A stretch of 64,000 nt of DNA from Paraburkholderia silviterrae. Lineage in GTDB: Bacteria > Pseudomonadota > Gammaproteobacteria > Burkholderiales > Burkholderiaceae. Position numbers and translations under genes: made by a program. Position 1 is the stretch's first letter, and the number at the start of each line of letters is the position of its first letter. The stretch spans positions 689,661 through 753,660 of the forward strand of contig NZ_SMRP01000001.1 of NCBI RefSeq assembly GCF_004353915.1, read 5' to 3'. Positions 1 to 8,424 of this stretch are shown in pieces. The notes under the pieces were generated by a model. It was not told the DNA's origin, made no database searches, and saw nothing but the letters and a program-made list of their open reading frames with translations.

Positions 1-320
1 ACTAATAAACCAACACGAAAACAAGGAAAGGCCAACACCCAACACCCAACGCCCAACAACCCGCACCAAAAGAGCCCCCAACCTCACCCACACCATCAAT
101 CCGAGCAAATCTCAACCACGCTCTAAAACACACAGGCACACACCGCCGTACCGGCGCGCCCAAGCGCCGGTTCCACGCGCACAATTGCGCAGCCGGTTAT
201 ATTTCGCATGGGACGCGGCGCGCAGCCATTCGCAACCAGACTCAACCGATTGCAACCGCACGCGCATTCCCCTCCCTGCCCGATCAACCGCTGCCACGCC
301 AGCACCAAGCCACCTCTTCG
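1..320. other. gene-free start of window
   Basis: No convincing gene. Positions about 32-56 hold a short imperfect run of CAACACC-like heptamers. The rest is upstream sequence of the DedA-PAP2-LssY gene. I see no clear ribosome-binding site or sigma-70 promoter. Confidence 0.6.
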
Positions 321-2585
321 ATGGAGCACGCCTACGTCCAGTTGCTGCACCTGCTTGCCGACTATCCGGGCTGGACGCTCGCGTTCGTGGTATTCGCCGC
401 CTTCGTCGAATCGCTCGCGCTCGTCGGCACGTTTTTCCCCGGCAGCACGGCCATGTTCATCGCGGGCGCCTTCGCGGGCACGGGCACGCTCAATCTGGGC
501 TGGCTCTTCGCCTGCGCCATCGCGGGCGCCGTGGCCGGCGACGCCCTGAGCTTCTGGCTCGGCCGCCGCTATCGCGATTCGATCGCCCAGATCTGGCCAT
601 TCAGCCACTACCCCGGCATCCTCGAAAAAGCGCAGTCCTACTTCGAAAGCCACGGCACGCGCAGCGTGATCCTCGCGCGCTTCGTCGCGCCGCTGCGCGC
701 CGTGGTGCCCGTGGTCGCGGGCATGGCCGGCATGTCGCCAATGCGCTTTTTCGTCATGAACGTGATCTCGGCGCTCGTCTGGGCGCCCGCGCACATCGTG
801 CCGGGCGTGGTGTTCGGCGCGTCGCTGCAACTGGCGGGCGCCGTGTCGTTCCGGCTGGTGGTCGCGCTCGCGATGATCGTGTTCGCCGGCTGGCTGGTCT
901 GGCGCGTCACGCACATGGTGCTCGGCCACGTGGATGCCTGGGCGAGCGCTTCGCGCCGCGCAGCGGCCCGCTGGGCCGCGGGCCACCGGGGCCAGGCGGC
1001 GCGCCGCCTCGCGCGGGCGCTCGATCCGCAACAGCCGGCGCTCGGCGCGCTGCTCGCCGTCACGGCGCTCGTGCCCGTTTGCGCGGCGGTGTTCTCCTAT
1101 GTGCTCAGCAATCTGCTGCACGGCGCGCCGCTCGTGCAGATCGACCAGTCGGTGCGCCAGTTCTTCCATTCGATTCACACCACCTGGGCCGACGACGTCC
1201 TCGCGCACGTCGAAACGCTCGGCAGCAACTACACGCTGGCGGCGCTCGTGGCCACCGTCTCGGCCTGGATGGCGCTCGAACGGCGCTGGCGCACCATCGG
1301 CTACTGGGCGCTCGCCGCAGGCGTCTCGCAGGCGCTCATCCTCGTTTTGCGCTTCGCGATCCACCACAATGCACCCGGCGCGGCGCACGTGGGCGCCTAT
1401 GTGTTCCCGAGCGACCGCGTGGCCTCGATGGTGATCGTCTACGGCTTCGCCATGTTCCTGCTCGTGCGGCGCGTGAATATGGCGCAGGCGGCCGCCGTCG
1501 CGACGGTGGGCAATGCGATCGTGGTGGCGGTCACGTTCGCGGGGCTCTATTTCGAGCGCTTCCTGTTCTCCGACGCCATCGGCGGCGCGGCCTTCGCCTC
1601 GATCTGGGTGGGGGCGGTCGTGCTGCTCTCGCTATGGCGCTATCCGCAGCGGCCGGCCGATCGCAACTTCATGCCGTCGATTGTGCTTGCCGTGCTCGCG
1701 CTGGCCCTCGTGCTGCAGCGCGGCGCGGCCGAGCGCGAGGCGGCGCTCGCATCGCGCTCGGCCGTGCCGCCGGTGGCCGTCACCCAGCTCGCGTGGACCG
1801 ATTCGCTCTGGAGAACGTTCGCCTGCTATCGCATCGACATGAAGGGCGATCGGCGCGAGCCGATGACGATCCAGTGGGCGGCGAGCGCGAACGACCTGCG
1901 CAAGGCGCTGCGCGACGCCGGATGGAGCGAGGGCGCGCAGTTCTCGCTGAAGAGCGTGCTCTCGCTCGTCGCGCCGAACGTGGATGTCCTGTCGCTGCCG
2001 CTCATGCCGAAGCTGAACAACGGCCTGCCTTCGCCGCTCGTGTTCGAGCGCGCGCATCTGCCTGAGAACCCCGTGCGGCCCGGCAACCGCCGCGACGTGC
2101 TGCGTTTCTGGCCGACGGGCTATGCAATCGCGCGGCGCGCGGGCGCGGCAGCCGATGGGCACGCCGGCGCGAGCGAAGCAACGCTCGCAAGCGAAGCCGC
2201 TGCCGCGGGCGGCGCAACGCACGCGACGAGCGCAACGACGGGCATGGTGGGCGAGGCAAGCATGGGGGGCACGGCCGGGACGGCGACGCCGGCGCAATCG
2301 CTCGACGGCCCGGAACTCACGCCGATCTGGGTGGGCTCGCTCGTGCACGAGCGCTTGCGGCGCGCGTCCTGGCCGTTCAACGTGCTGACGACCTACATCG
2401 ACAACGCCGACTATGCCGGCAATGCACGCGAAAGCGGTAATGCGGGGCACGCCGGCAACCCGCGCAACGCCGGACCCGATCTGAGCGCGCCAGGCCAGCC
2501 CGCCGGCTGGCACGCGATCGCCATGCCCGGCAGCGAGGGCTGCGAAGGCCGGTCGGTGACGCTGATCGTTTCCGGCGCCCGCTGA
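321..2585 (+). CDS. DedA-PAP2-LssY fusion membrane protein
   Basis: A 754-residue inner-membrane protein with three modules. Residues 1-190 are a DedA (SNARE-associated) domain, with the EsLalvGtFfPG-type turn near the start and the RFvapLRavvPvvAG motif in the middle. Residues about 240-430 are a PAP2-like multi-helix segment. Residues about 480-754 are an LssY C-terminal domain. DedA proteins are lipid flippases or transporters and PAP2 proteins are lipid phosphatases, so a lipid-recycling envelope role is inferred. The PAP2 signature is degraded: the PSGH motif reads PSDR (about residues 363-366), and no SRxxxxxH motif is seen. The LssY part carries an Ala/Gly/Thr-rich insert at about residues 615-665. 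The start is the first ATG of the frame and has no strong Shine-Dalgarno sequence. The stop codon lies inside a 9-bp tandem repeat. Confidence 0.88.
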   Translation: MEHAYVQLLHLLADYPGWTLAFVVFAAFVESLALVGTFFPGSTAMFIAGAFAGTGTLNLGWLFACAIAGAVAGDALSFWLGRRYRDSIAQIWPFSHYPGILEKAQSYFESHGTRSVILARFVAPLRAVVPVVAGMAGMSPMRFFVMNVISALVWAPAHIVPGVVFGASLQLAGAVSFRLVVALAMIVFAGWLVWRVTHMVLGHVDAWASASRRAAARWAAGHRGQAARRLARALDPQQPALGALLAVTALVPVCAAVFSYVLSNLLHGAPLVQIDQSVRQFFHSIHTTWADDVLAHVETLGSNYTLAALVATVSAWMALERRWRTIGYWALAAGVSQALILVLRFAIHHNAPGAAHVGAYVFPSDRVASMVIVYGFAMFLLVRRVNMAQAAAVATVGNAIVVAVTFAGLYFERFLFSDAIGGAAFASIWVGAVVLLSLWRYPQRPADRNFMPSIVLAVLALALVLQRGAAEREAALASRSAVPPVAVTQLAWTDSLWRTFACYRIDMKGDRREPMTIQWAASANDLRKALRDAGWSEGAQFSLKSVLSLVAPNVDVLSLPLMPKLNNGLPSPLVFERAHLPENPVRPGNRRDVLRFWPTGYAIARRAGAAADGHAGASEATLASEAAAAGGATHATSATTGMVGEASMGGTAGTATPAQSLDGPELTPIWVGSLVHERLRRASWPFNVLTTYIDNADYAGNARESGNAGHAGNPRNAGPDLSAPGQPAGWHAIAMPGSEGCEGRSVTLIVSGAR

Positions 2586-2734
2586 GCCCGCTGAGCCCGC
2601 TGAGCCCGCTGAGCCCGCTGAGCCCGCTGAGCCCGCTGAATCCGCTGAATCCGCTGAATCCGCTGAGCCAACTGAGCCAACTGAGCCAACGGAGCCAACG
2701 GAGCCAACGGAGCCAACTGCACCCGCTGAATCCG
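2582..2734. repeat. 9-bp tandem repeat, 17 units
   Basis: Seventeen head-to-tail 9-bp units: six CTGAGCCCG, three CTGAATCCG, three CTGAGCCAA, three CGGAGCCAA, then CTGCACCCG and CTGAATCCG. The first unit contains the TGA stop of the DedA-PAP2-LssY gene. Most units repeat TGA in the same frame, so gain or loss of whole units would not change the protein. Confidence 0.95.
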
Positions 2735-2771
2735 CCAGGCCCGCCGCCCCGCCATCGAAGCCGCGGACGCC

Positions 2772-3047
2772 CTACCCGCCGTGGCTTTCGGCCCAGCTTC
2801 CCGTGGCGCGAAAGCGGTCGATGCGCTCGCGCGCGTCGGCATAGGCCGCGTCGAGCGCGGCGTCGGGGCCGATGTAGTTACGCATCAGATCGTGGAAGCG
2901 GATGCTGCGCCCTTCCACATGCGCGTCCGCACCATGGCGGCAGATGTAGCCGCTGTAATGAAACAGCGGCTCGGGCGAGCGCGGCCCGAACGCCGGAATC
3001 GGCAACACCCAGATCTCGAAGCCTTCATGCTCGGTGTGATCCCACAT
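2772..3047 (-). CDS. small hypothetical protein
   Basis: A 91-residue soluble acidic protein with no signal peptide or membrane segment. It starts MWDHTEHEGFEIWVLPIP, has a compact aromatic-rich first half and a helical charged C-terminus. It has a coherent composition on the strand where no larger gene lies, and a GAGAGA-like ribosome-binding sequence precedes the ATG. It is transcribed away from the DyP peroxidase gene. I do not recognise a functional family. It is probably a conserved Burkholderiaceae hypothetical protein. Confidence 0.6.
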   Translation of the reverse strand: MWDHTEHEGFEIWVLPIPAFGPRSPEPLFHYSGYICRHGADAHVEGRSIRFHDLMRNYIGPDAALDAAYADARERIDRFRATGSWAESHGG

Positions 3048-3252
3048 GGTGTGTCTCTCATGAGCCGTGACGACGCCTATCGTCGCACGTCAAGCCACTT
3101 GCCTGCAAACCGCCCTTTTTCGCGAGTTTGGCTACACTATGCGGGCAGCCGGCTCGCGCGGTGCCCCCACGGTGAGCCGCACCACGCGAAGCGCCATCTG
3201 CCCCGACCTGGCATCGAACCATGCCGAACCAAGCCGAGCGATACCCCACACC

Positions 3253-4332
3253 ATGACGCCCTCCACCCCAACGCCCGATCCGCAGTCCGTCTCCACCTCC
3301 GTCACCCGCAGTGCCATCTTCATCGTCGCGACCCTCAACGAAGGCGCCGCGAGCCGCGCCGCCGTGCGCGCCTGGTGCGCCGACGTCGCCAACCTCGCGC
3401 GCGCGGTCGGCAAGCGCGTGCCCAGCGGCAACCTGTCCTGCGTGGTGGGCTTTTCGTCCGACGCATGGGACCGCCTGTTCGGCGACCCGCGTCCGGCCGA
3501 GCTGCACCCGTTCCGCGAGTTCGGCTCGGGCGAGCGCGTGGCGCTCGCCACGCCCGGCGACCTGCTGCTGCACATCCGCGCGGACCAGACCGACCTGTGC
3601 TTCGAACTGGCCACCCAGCTGATGAACCGCCTCGAAGGCGCGGTCACGACCGTGGACGAAGTGCATGGCTTCCGCAATTTCGACATGCGCGCGATGATCG
3701 GCTTCGTGGACGGCACCGAGAACCCCAGCGGCAACGAAGCCGTGCATTTCACGGTGATCGGTGCGGACGAAGACCCCGAGTTCGCGGGCGGCAGCTACGT
3801 GCTGGTGCAGAAGTACCTGCACGACATGAAAGGCTGGAACGCGCTGAACGTGGAGGCGCAGGAGCGCATCATCGGGCGCACCAAGCTGCAGGACATCGAG
3901 CTCGACGCGGACGTGAAGCCGAGCTGCTCGCACAGCTCGCTCACCACGCTCACGGACGCCGACGGCGACGAGGTCAAGATCCTGCGCGACAACATGCCGT
4001 TCGGCCGGCCCGGCTCGGGCGAATTCGGCACCTACTTCATCGGCTACGCGCGCTCGCCCGCTCCCATCGAGCAGATGCTGGAAAACATGTTCGTCGGACG
4101 CCCGCCCGGCAACTACGACCGTCTGCTCGATTACAGCCGCGCCGTCACGGGCAGCCTCTTCTTCGTGCCTTCGCAGCCGCTGCTCGAGGCGCTCGCCGAG
4201 CGCGAGCCGGGCTTGGCAGGCGCCGTGGATACGAACCTGAACGATCAACCCGAATCCGAGCCCGCCGCCGCACCGGGCGCGCAAGGCTCGCTCGCCATTG
4301 GATCCCTCAAAGGAGCACCCCGGTATGAATAA
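3253..4332 (+). CDS. DyP-type peroxidase, encapsulin cargo
   Basis: A 359-residue dye-decolorizing heme peroxidase of the YfeX-like group. The GxxDG motif reads GFVDGTEN near residue 150. A proximal heme His lies near residue 226 (KPSCSHSSLTT), followed by the conserved Arg in ILRDNMPFG. After the catalytic domain comes a Pro/Ala/Glu linker and a C-terminal tail SLAIGSLKGAP. This matches the known encapsulin cargo-loading peptide (SLxIGSLK). The next gene encodes the shell, and the two overlap by 8 bp, so the peroxidase is expected inside the capsid. The chosen start gives a normal DyP N-terminus; the frame is open further upstream. A TACACT -10-like element lies at 3133-3138. Confidence 0.95.
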   Translation: MTPSTPTPDPQSVSTSVTRSAIFIVATLNEGAASRAAVRAWCADVANLARAVGKRVPSGNLSCVVGFSSDAWDRLFGDPRPAELHPFREFGSGERVALATPGDLLLHIRADQTDLCFELATQLMNRLEGAVTTVDEVHGFRNFDMRAMIGFVDGTENPSGNEAVHFTVIGADEDPEFAGGSYVLVQKYLHDMKGWNALNVEAQERIIGRTKLQDIELDADVKPSCSHSSLTTLTDADGDEVKILRDNMPFGRPGSGEFGTYFIGYARSPAPIEQMLENMFVGRPPGNYDRLLDYSRAVTGSLFFVPSQPLLEALAEREPGLAGAVDTNLNDQPESEPAAAPGAQGSLAIGSLKGAPRYE

Positions 4333-5125
4333 TCTCCATCGCGAGCTGGCGCCCATTTCCTCAGACGCCTGGTCGCAAATCGAAGAAGAAGTCGCGCGCA
4401 CCTTCAAGCGCTCGCTCGCGGGCCGCCGTGTCGTCGACGTGAAGGGCCCCGGCGGCGTGGATCTCGCCGCTGTCGGCACCGGTCACCAGAGCGGCATCGA
4501 GGCGCCGCTCGAAGGCATCCGCGCGCGCCAGCGCGAAGTGAAGGCGCTCGTTGAGCTGCGCGTGCCGTTCGAGCTCTCGCGCGAGGCCATCGACGATGTC
4601 GAGCGCGGCGCGCAAGACTCCGACTGGCAGCCGGCCAAGGACGCGGCCACGCGCCTCGCGTTCGCCGAAGACCGCGCGATCTTCGACGGCTACAAGGCCG
4701 CGCAGATCACGGGCATTCGCGAAGGCACGTCGAACCCGCTGCTGCCGATGCCCGCCAACGTGGCCGATTACCCGGCAGTGATCGCGAGAGCGCTCGAGCA
4801 GCTGCGCCTGCAAGGCGTGGACGGCCCGTACGCGGTGCTGCTCGGCTCCGACGCCTACACGGCCGTGAGCGAGGCAAGCGACTCGGGCTACCCGATCCTC
4901 GAGCACATCCGCCGCCTCGTGAAAGGCGAGATCATCTGGGCGCCCGCGCTCGAAGGCGGCAGCATCCTCACCACGCGCGGCGGCGACTTCGCGCTCCACC
5001 TGGGCCAGGACGTCTCGATCGGCTACTCGTCGCACGACGAGAACACCGTGCGCCTGTATCTGCAGGAGAGCTTCACGTTCATGATGCTCACGTCCGAGGC
5101 TTCGGTCACGGTCACGGGGGAATAA
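4325..5125 (+). CDS. family 1 encapsulin shell protein
   Basis: A 266-residue HK97-fold shell protein (linocin/bacteriocin family). It starts MNNLHRELAPISSDAWSQIEEEVARTFKRSLAGRR and ends with the typical ESFTFMMLTSEA strand. The length fits the T=1 encapsulins of about 265 residues. It is translationally coupled to the DyP gene: the ATG at 4325 lies inside the last codons of the peroxidase, and its Shine-Dalgarno AAAGGAG is also the DNA that encodes Lys-Gly of the cargo peptide. The known role of this pairing is to package a peroxidase in a protein compartment, probably for oxidative-stress defence. Substrate and induction are not visible here. Confidence 0.96.
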   Translation: MNNLHRELAPISSDAWSQIEEEVARTFKRSLAGRRVVDVKGPGGVDLAAVGTGHQSGIEAPLEGIRARQREVKALVELRVPFELSREAIDDVERGAQDSDWQPAKDAATRLAFAEDRAIFDGYKAAQITGIREGTSNPLLPMPANVADYPAVIARALEQLRLQGVDGPYAVLLGSDAYTAVSEASDSGYPILEHIRRLVKGEIIWAPALEGGSILTTRGGDFALHLGQDVSIGYSSHDENTVRLYLQESFTFMMLTSEASVTVTGE

Positions 5126-5155
5126 GCGCGCAGCCGCATGGCACGCACGCGAAAA

Positions 5156-5196
5156 AAGCAGGGGACGTCCGTTGATATCACGGGCGCCCCCTGCTT
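5156..5196. terminator. bidirectional terminator, encapsulin/TonB receptor
   Basis: A 17-bp stem (5156-5172 with 5180-5196, two non-Watson-Crick positions) closes a 7-base loop. A-rich sequence precedes it and TTCGTTT follows. It sits between two convergent genes. Confidence 0.75.
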
Positions 5197-5228
5197 CGTT
5201 TACGTCGCGGCGTCAAAGCCTCAAAGCA

Positions 5229-7589
5229 TCACTGATAGAAGTTCAGCGTGACCATGGCCGAGCGGCCCGGCGCCCAGGTCGCGTAGATCGGGTACGCGCT
5301 CTGGTAGTACTTCCTGTCGAAGATGTTGTTCACGTTCAGTTGCAGGTCCACCGACTTCGTCACGCGCCACGTCGCCGAGGCGTCGAAGCGCGCGTAGCCC
5401 GGAATCCACTTGCGCGTGGTCGACGTAACCGACGCGTAAGTCTCGCTCGACACCGTCGCGCCCGCGCCCACCGTGAGCTTCGGCATCACGTCATAGCTCG
5501 TCCACAGCGTGAAGTTGTGCTTGGGCACCATCACCATCGGCAGACCGGAGTTCTGCGGGCTGGTCGGGCCCGCGTTGGTCGTGATCGCGTCGAGATACGA
5601 ATAGCCGCCGAACACGGCCCATTGATTCGTCACGTTGCCCGCGAAGCCGAACTCGAAGCCGCGCACGCGCTGCGAGCCCGCGTTGATCGTGCCGCCGAGA
5701 CCATCGCTCACGCGCGCGTTGGTCTTGTCGGTCTGGAACAGCGCCGTGGTGAGCGAAAGGCGCTCGTGAAGCACGTCCCACTTCGCGCCCACTTCGATAT
5801 TGCGCGAGCGCTCGGGCGCGAGGTCCTGGTTGGCCGCCGTGATCTGGTCGGTGCCGCCGCCCAGGCCCGAATTCGCGCCCGGCGGATTGGCCGAGGTGCC
5901 GTACGACGCGTACAGGCTCAGCGTGCGCACCGGCTTGAACACGAGGCCGAACTGGTAGCTAAAGAGGTTCGAGGTGTTCGACAGGTCGGGCACGCCCGCC
6001 TGCTGCGCCGTGACGTCGAAGCGGTCGAAGCGCAGGCCCGCGTTGAAGATCCAGCGCTCGGAAAGCTGCACGCTGTCGAACAGGTAGGCCGAGGCGATGT
6101 TGGTCTGCGTATGCGTGGCCGGACCAGGGAAGCTCTTGTCGCCGTTGAGCAGCACACTGCCGGTCCACGGATTGTTCGGGTTCCAGTACGCGAGCGGCGT
6201 GCAGTTGTAGGCCACCGAGCACGGACCGCCCGAGCGAATGTTGTTGCCTTTCGAGTCCGTGACGAGATAGCCCTCGTAAAGATCCTGCTCGTGGCTGAAC
6301 TCCACGCCCGCCGTGAGCGTGTGGCGCATGCCGTAGAGGTCGAACTTGCCGTTGGCCTCGGTCTGGTTCGCCACGCTGTTGGTCGCGTACTTGCCGCTCT
6401 TCGCCTGCAGGCTCAGGATGTTCGAGGTCGCGTTCGTGAGCTGCGGGTTCGTCGCGATGTAGTCGAGCGTCGAGCGGCCGAACATCGTGGTGTTCTTGAT
6501 CTTCCACGCGTCGTTGATGCGGTGCTCGACCTTCACTTCGCCCGTGTCGTTCTGGCCGCGCCGATAGTCGCGTGCGTTCAGGCCGTAGAACTGGCCACGG
6601 TCGGTGGGCACCGGCGTACCGCCCGTGGAGCGGAACGGCGCGCTGAAATCGGGCATGTCGTAGGTGTTCAGGTGGTAGTAGCTCAGCGTGACCGTGGTGG
6701 GCGTGTTCAGGCCGAACGCGATCGACGGCGCCACACCCCAGCGCTTGCTGTAGACGTCGGTGCGGCCCGGCTGGTCGGCGTCGTGGCCCATCGCGTTCAG
6801 GCGGATCGCGGTGGTGTCGTTAAGCTTCTGGTTCCAGTCGACGGTCGCGCGGCGGTAGCTGTCCGTGCCAAGACCAACGCTGCCGTTGATGAAGTTGTCG
6901 TTTTGCGGCGTCTTCGTGGTGATGTCGATGCTGCCGCCCACCGAGCCGCGCCCCGCGTACACCGAGTCCGGGCCCTTCACGACGCTGATGTTCTCCACGT
7001 CGAAGGTCTCGCGGTTCTGCACGCCGGAGTCGCGCATGCCGTCCACGAAGATCGAGTTGCGCGACTCGAAGCCGCGTATCACGGGACGGTCCGCCGAGGG
7101 GTTCGCGGCTGCGTCGCCGCCAAGGAACGTGATGCCGGGCACCGTGCGCAGCGCGTCCTCGAAGGTCGTGACGTTCTTTTCCTTGAGCACTTCTTGCGGG
7201 ATCACCGTGACCGAGCGCGGCGTGTCGATCAGCGGCGAAGTGAACTTGTACGAGTCGAGCGTCTTCGCCTGCATTTCGGATGGCGCCGACATGACCTTCA
7301 CGGCGGGCAGCGTGGCTTCGGCGGTGCTGGAGGCGGCGGTGGCAGCGGTGGCCGCGCTGCTGCGGGCATCGGTGGCATTGGCCGTGGGCGCGGCGGCGGA
7401 CGAGGCAGACGTTGCCGGCGACGTGGCGGCCGGCGATCCGGCGGCCGGTGACGCAGCGGCGGACGCTCCAGGCGTCGCCGGCGCCGTGTGGGTGGCCTGG
7501 GCGTGAACGGCCGATGCGAAGAAGCCGGAGCAATAGAGGGCAGCGACGGACGCGACAGCGCGCATCCGCGTCGGGAAGAGGACGGACAT
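5229..7589 (-). CDS. TonB-dependent siderophore receptor (Fiu-like)
   Basis: A 786-residue outer-membrane receptor. A signal peptide ends near residue 30 (FFASAVHA), followed by an Ala/Thr-rich linker. A TonB-box-like LPAVKV precedes the plug domain (SPLIDTPRSVTVIPQEVL, then VRGFESRNSIFVDGMRD). A 22-strand barrel follows and ends in the usual terminal aromatic (LNFYQ). The plug signature resembles catecholate siderophore receptors such as Fiu, so uptake of ferric catecholates is likely; the exact ligand is inferred. A Fur-like box about 95 bp upstream suggests iron repression. M9 is an alternative start that still leaves a signal peptide. No periplasmic binding protein or permease is adjacent. 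Confidence 0.93.
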   Translation of the reverse strand: MSVLFPTRMRAVASVAALYCSGFFASAVHAQATHTAPATPGASAAASPAAGSPAATSPATSASSAAAPTANATDARSSAATAATAASSTAEATLPAVKVMSAPSEMQAKTLDSYKFTSPLIDTPRSVTVIPQEVLKEKNVTTFEDALRTVPGITFLGGDAAANPSADRPVIRGFESRNSIFVDGMRDSGVQNRETFDVENISVVKGPDSVYAGRGSVGGSIDITTKTPQNDNFINGSVGLGTDSYRRATVDWNQKLNDTTAIRLNAMGHDADQPGRTDVYSKRWGVAPSIAFGLNTPTTVTLSYYHLNTYDMPDFSAPFRSTGGTPVPTDRGQFYGLNARDYRRGQNDTGEVKVEHRINDAWKIKNTTMFGRSTLDYIATNPQLTNATSNILSLQAKSGKYATNSVANQTEANGKFDLYGMRHTLTAGVEFSHEQDLYEGYLVTDSKGNNIRSGGPCSVAYNCTPLAYWNPNNPWTGSVLLNGDKSFPGPATHTQTNIASAYLFDSVQLSERWIFNAGLRFDRFDVTAQQAGVPDLSNTSNLFSYQFGLVFKPVRTLSLYASYGTSANPPGANSGLGGGTDQITAANQDLAPERSRNIEVGAKWDVLHERLSLTTALFQTDKTNARVSDGLGGTINAGSQRVRGFEFGFAGNVTNQWAVFGGYSYLDAITTNAGPTSPQNSGLPMVMVPKHNFTLWTSYDVMPKLTVGAGATVSSETYASVTSTTRKWIPGYARFDASATWRVTKSVDLQLNVNNIFDRKYYQSAYPIYATWAPGRSAMVTLNFYQ

Positions 7590-7681
7590 GGTGAGCGGTT
7601 GGGTCGAAGGCGGACACGTCCGAGCAGGGCGTCACGCGCCGCCCGCATCAGCGAAATCCTGTGTTGAGTCGTTTTGCGAAT

Positions 7682-7700
7682 GCGTATGATTCTCATTTGC
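7682..7700 (-). promoter_or_regulatory. Fur box of the TonB receptor
   Basis: On the minus strand the site reads GCAAATGAGAATCATACGC. It matches about 13 of 19 positions of the Fur consensus and includes the core AATGAGAATCAT. It lies 93-111 bp upstream of the receptor start, in an AT-richer stretch. Confidence 0.75.
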
Positions 7701-7920
7701 TATCGCAATTGTAATTACACGTCATAGTTCTGTAAACACTCGCTACGTATTTCGCAGGTTTTCGCTGACCGATTCCCGGCGGCCGGCCCGGTCGAAACCG
7801 CGTGGCCGCTTCGCCGCGCGCGCCGAGTGCCGGTATGATGTCGGTCCCGCTCCGGGCGCGCAGGACCGCGCCCGCCTGGCGCCAACGCATCCATTCACGA
7901 CGACTCAGAGGAAGACCGCC

Positions 7921-8241
7921 ATGACGGCCGCAACCCAATTCGACCAGGTTTCCGTAGTCCGCAAAGCCAACGTCTACTTCGACGGCAAGTGCGTTTCGCA
8001 CACCGTGCTGTTCGCCGACGGCACGCGCAAGACGCTCGGCGTGATCCTGCCGGGCCAGCTGAACTTCGGCACCGACGCGCCCGAGCTGATGGAAGTGCAA
8101 GGCGGCCAGTGCCGCATCCGCCTCGACGGCAGCGACGAGTGGAAGACCTATGGTGCAGGCGAGTCGTTCTCGGTGCCGGGCAAGAGCCGCTTCGACATCG
8201 ACGTCATCGAGACGCTCGACTACTGCTGCAGCTATCTGTAA
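7921..8241 (+). CDS. ppnP: pyrimidine/purine nucleoside phosphorylase PpnP
   Basis: A 106-residue single-domain cupin of the former DUF1255/YaiE family. Landmarks are [28 protein letters not shown], then the [12 protein letters not shown] and [12 protein letters not shown] blocks. The family cleaves several nucleosides with phosphate to give a free base and ribose-1-phosphate in the cytoplasm. The length equals the family norm. An AGAGGAAGACCGCC Shine-Dalgarno region precedes the ATG. It is a single-gene unit between two minus-strand genes. Confidence 0.95.
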   Translation: MTAATQFDQVSVVRKANVYFDGKCVSHTVLFADGTRKTLGVILPGQLNFGTDAPELMEVQGGQCRIRLDGSDEWKTYGAGESFSVPGKSRFDIDVIETLDYCCSYL

Positions 8242-8272
8242 AGCGCCAGGGCGCGCACGCGCCCGTGGCGAT

Positions 8273-8316
8273 ACGCCCGCGCCCGCCCTGCTTCGCGCAC
8301 GGCGGGCGTTTGTTTA
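8273..8316 (+). terminator. probable terminator after ppnP
   Basis: GCCCGCC (8281-8287) pairs with GGCGGGC (8301-8307) and is followed by GTTTGTTTATT. An alternative overlapping stem starts at 8273. The loop is long, so this is a moderate call. Confidence 0.5.
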
Positions 8317-8424
8317 TTCATGGGGGCATGCCGCGGGAGATCGCGGCGCGCGAAGCGCCGGATAAGAGATGAGACGCGGCGCGCCGATTCACGCGCGCCG
8401 CGATGGTTCAGCACAGGGATCGAA

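Noticed and set aside
123..1388. 421-codon minus-strand frame over the DedA domain
   Set aside because: Arg/Glu/His-rich shadow of a well-supported membrane protein gene.
2411..2842. Minus-strand frame reading through the 9-bp repeat
   Set aside because: Its middle is pure repeat translation (RAQRAQ, LAPLAP) and it overlaps the 3-prime end of a real gene.
5172..7451. Long plus-strand open frame antisense to the TonB receptor
   Set aside because: Composition is Arg/His/Val-rich shadow coding produced by GC-biased codons; the minus-strand receptor has clear domains.
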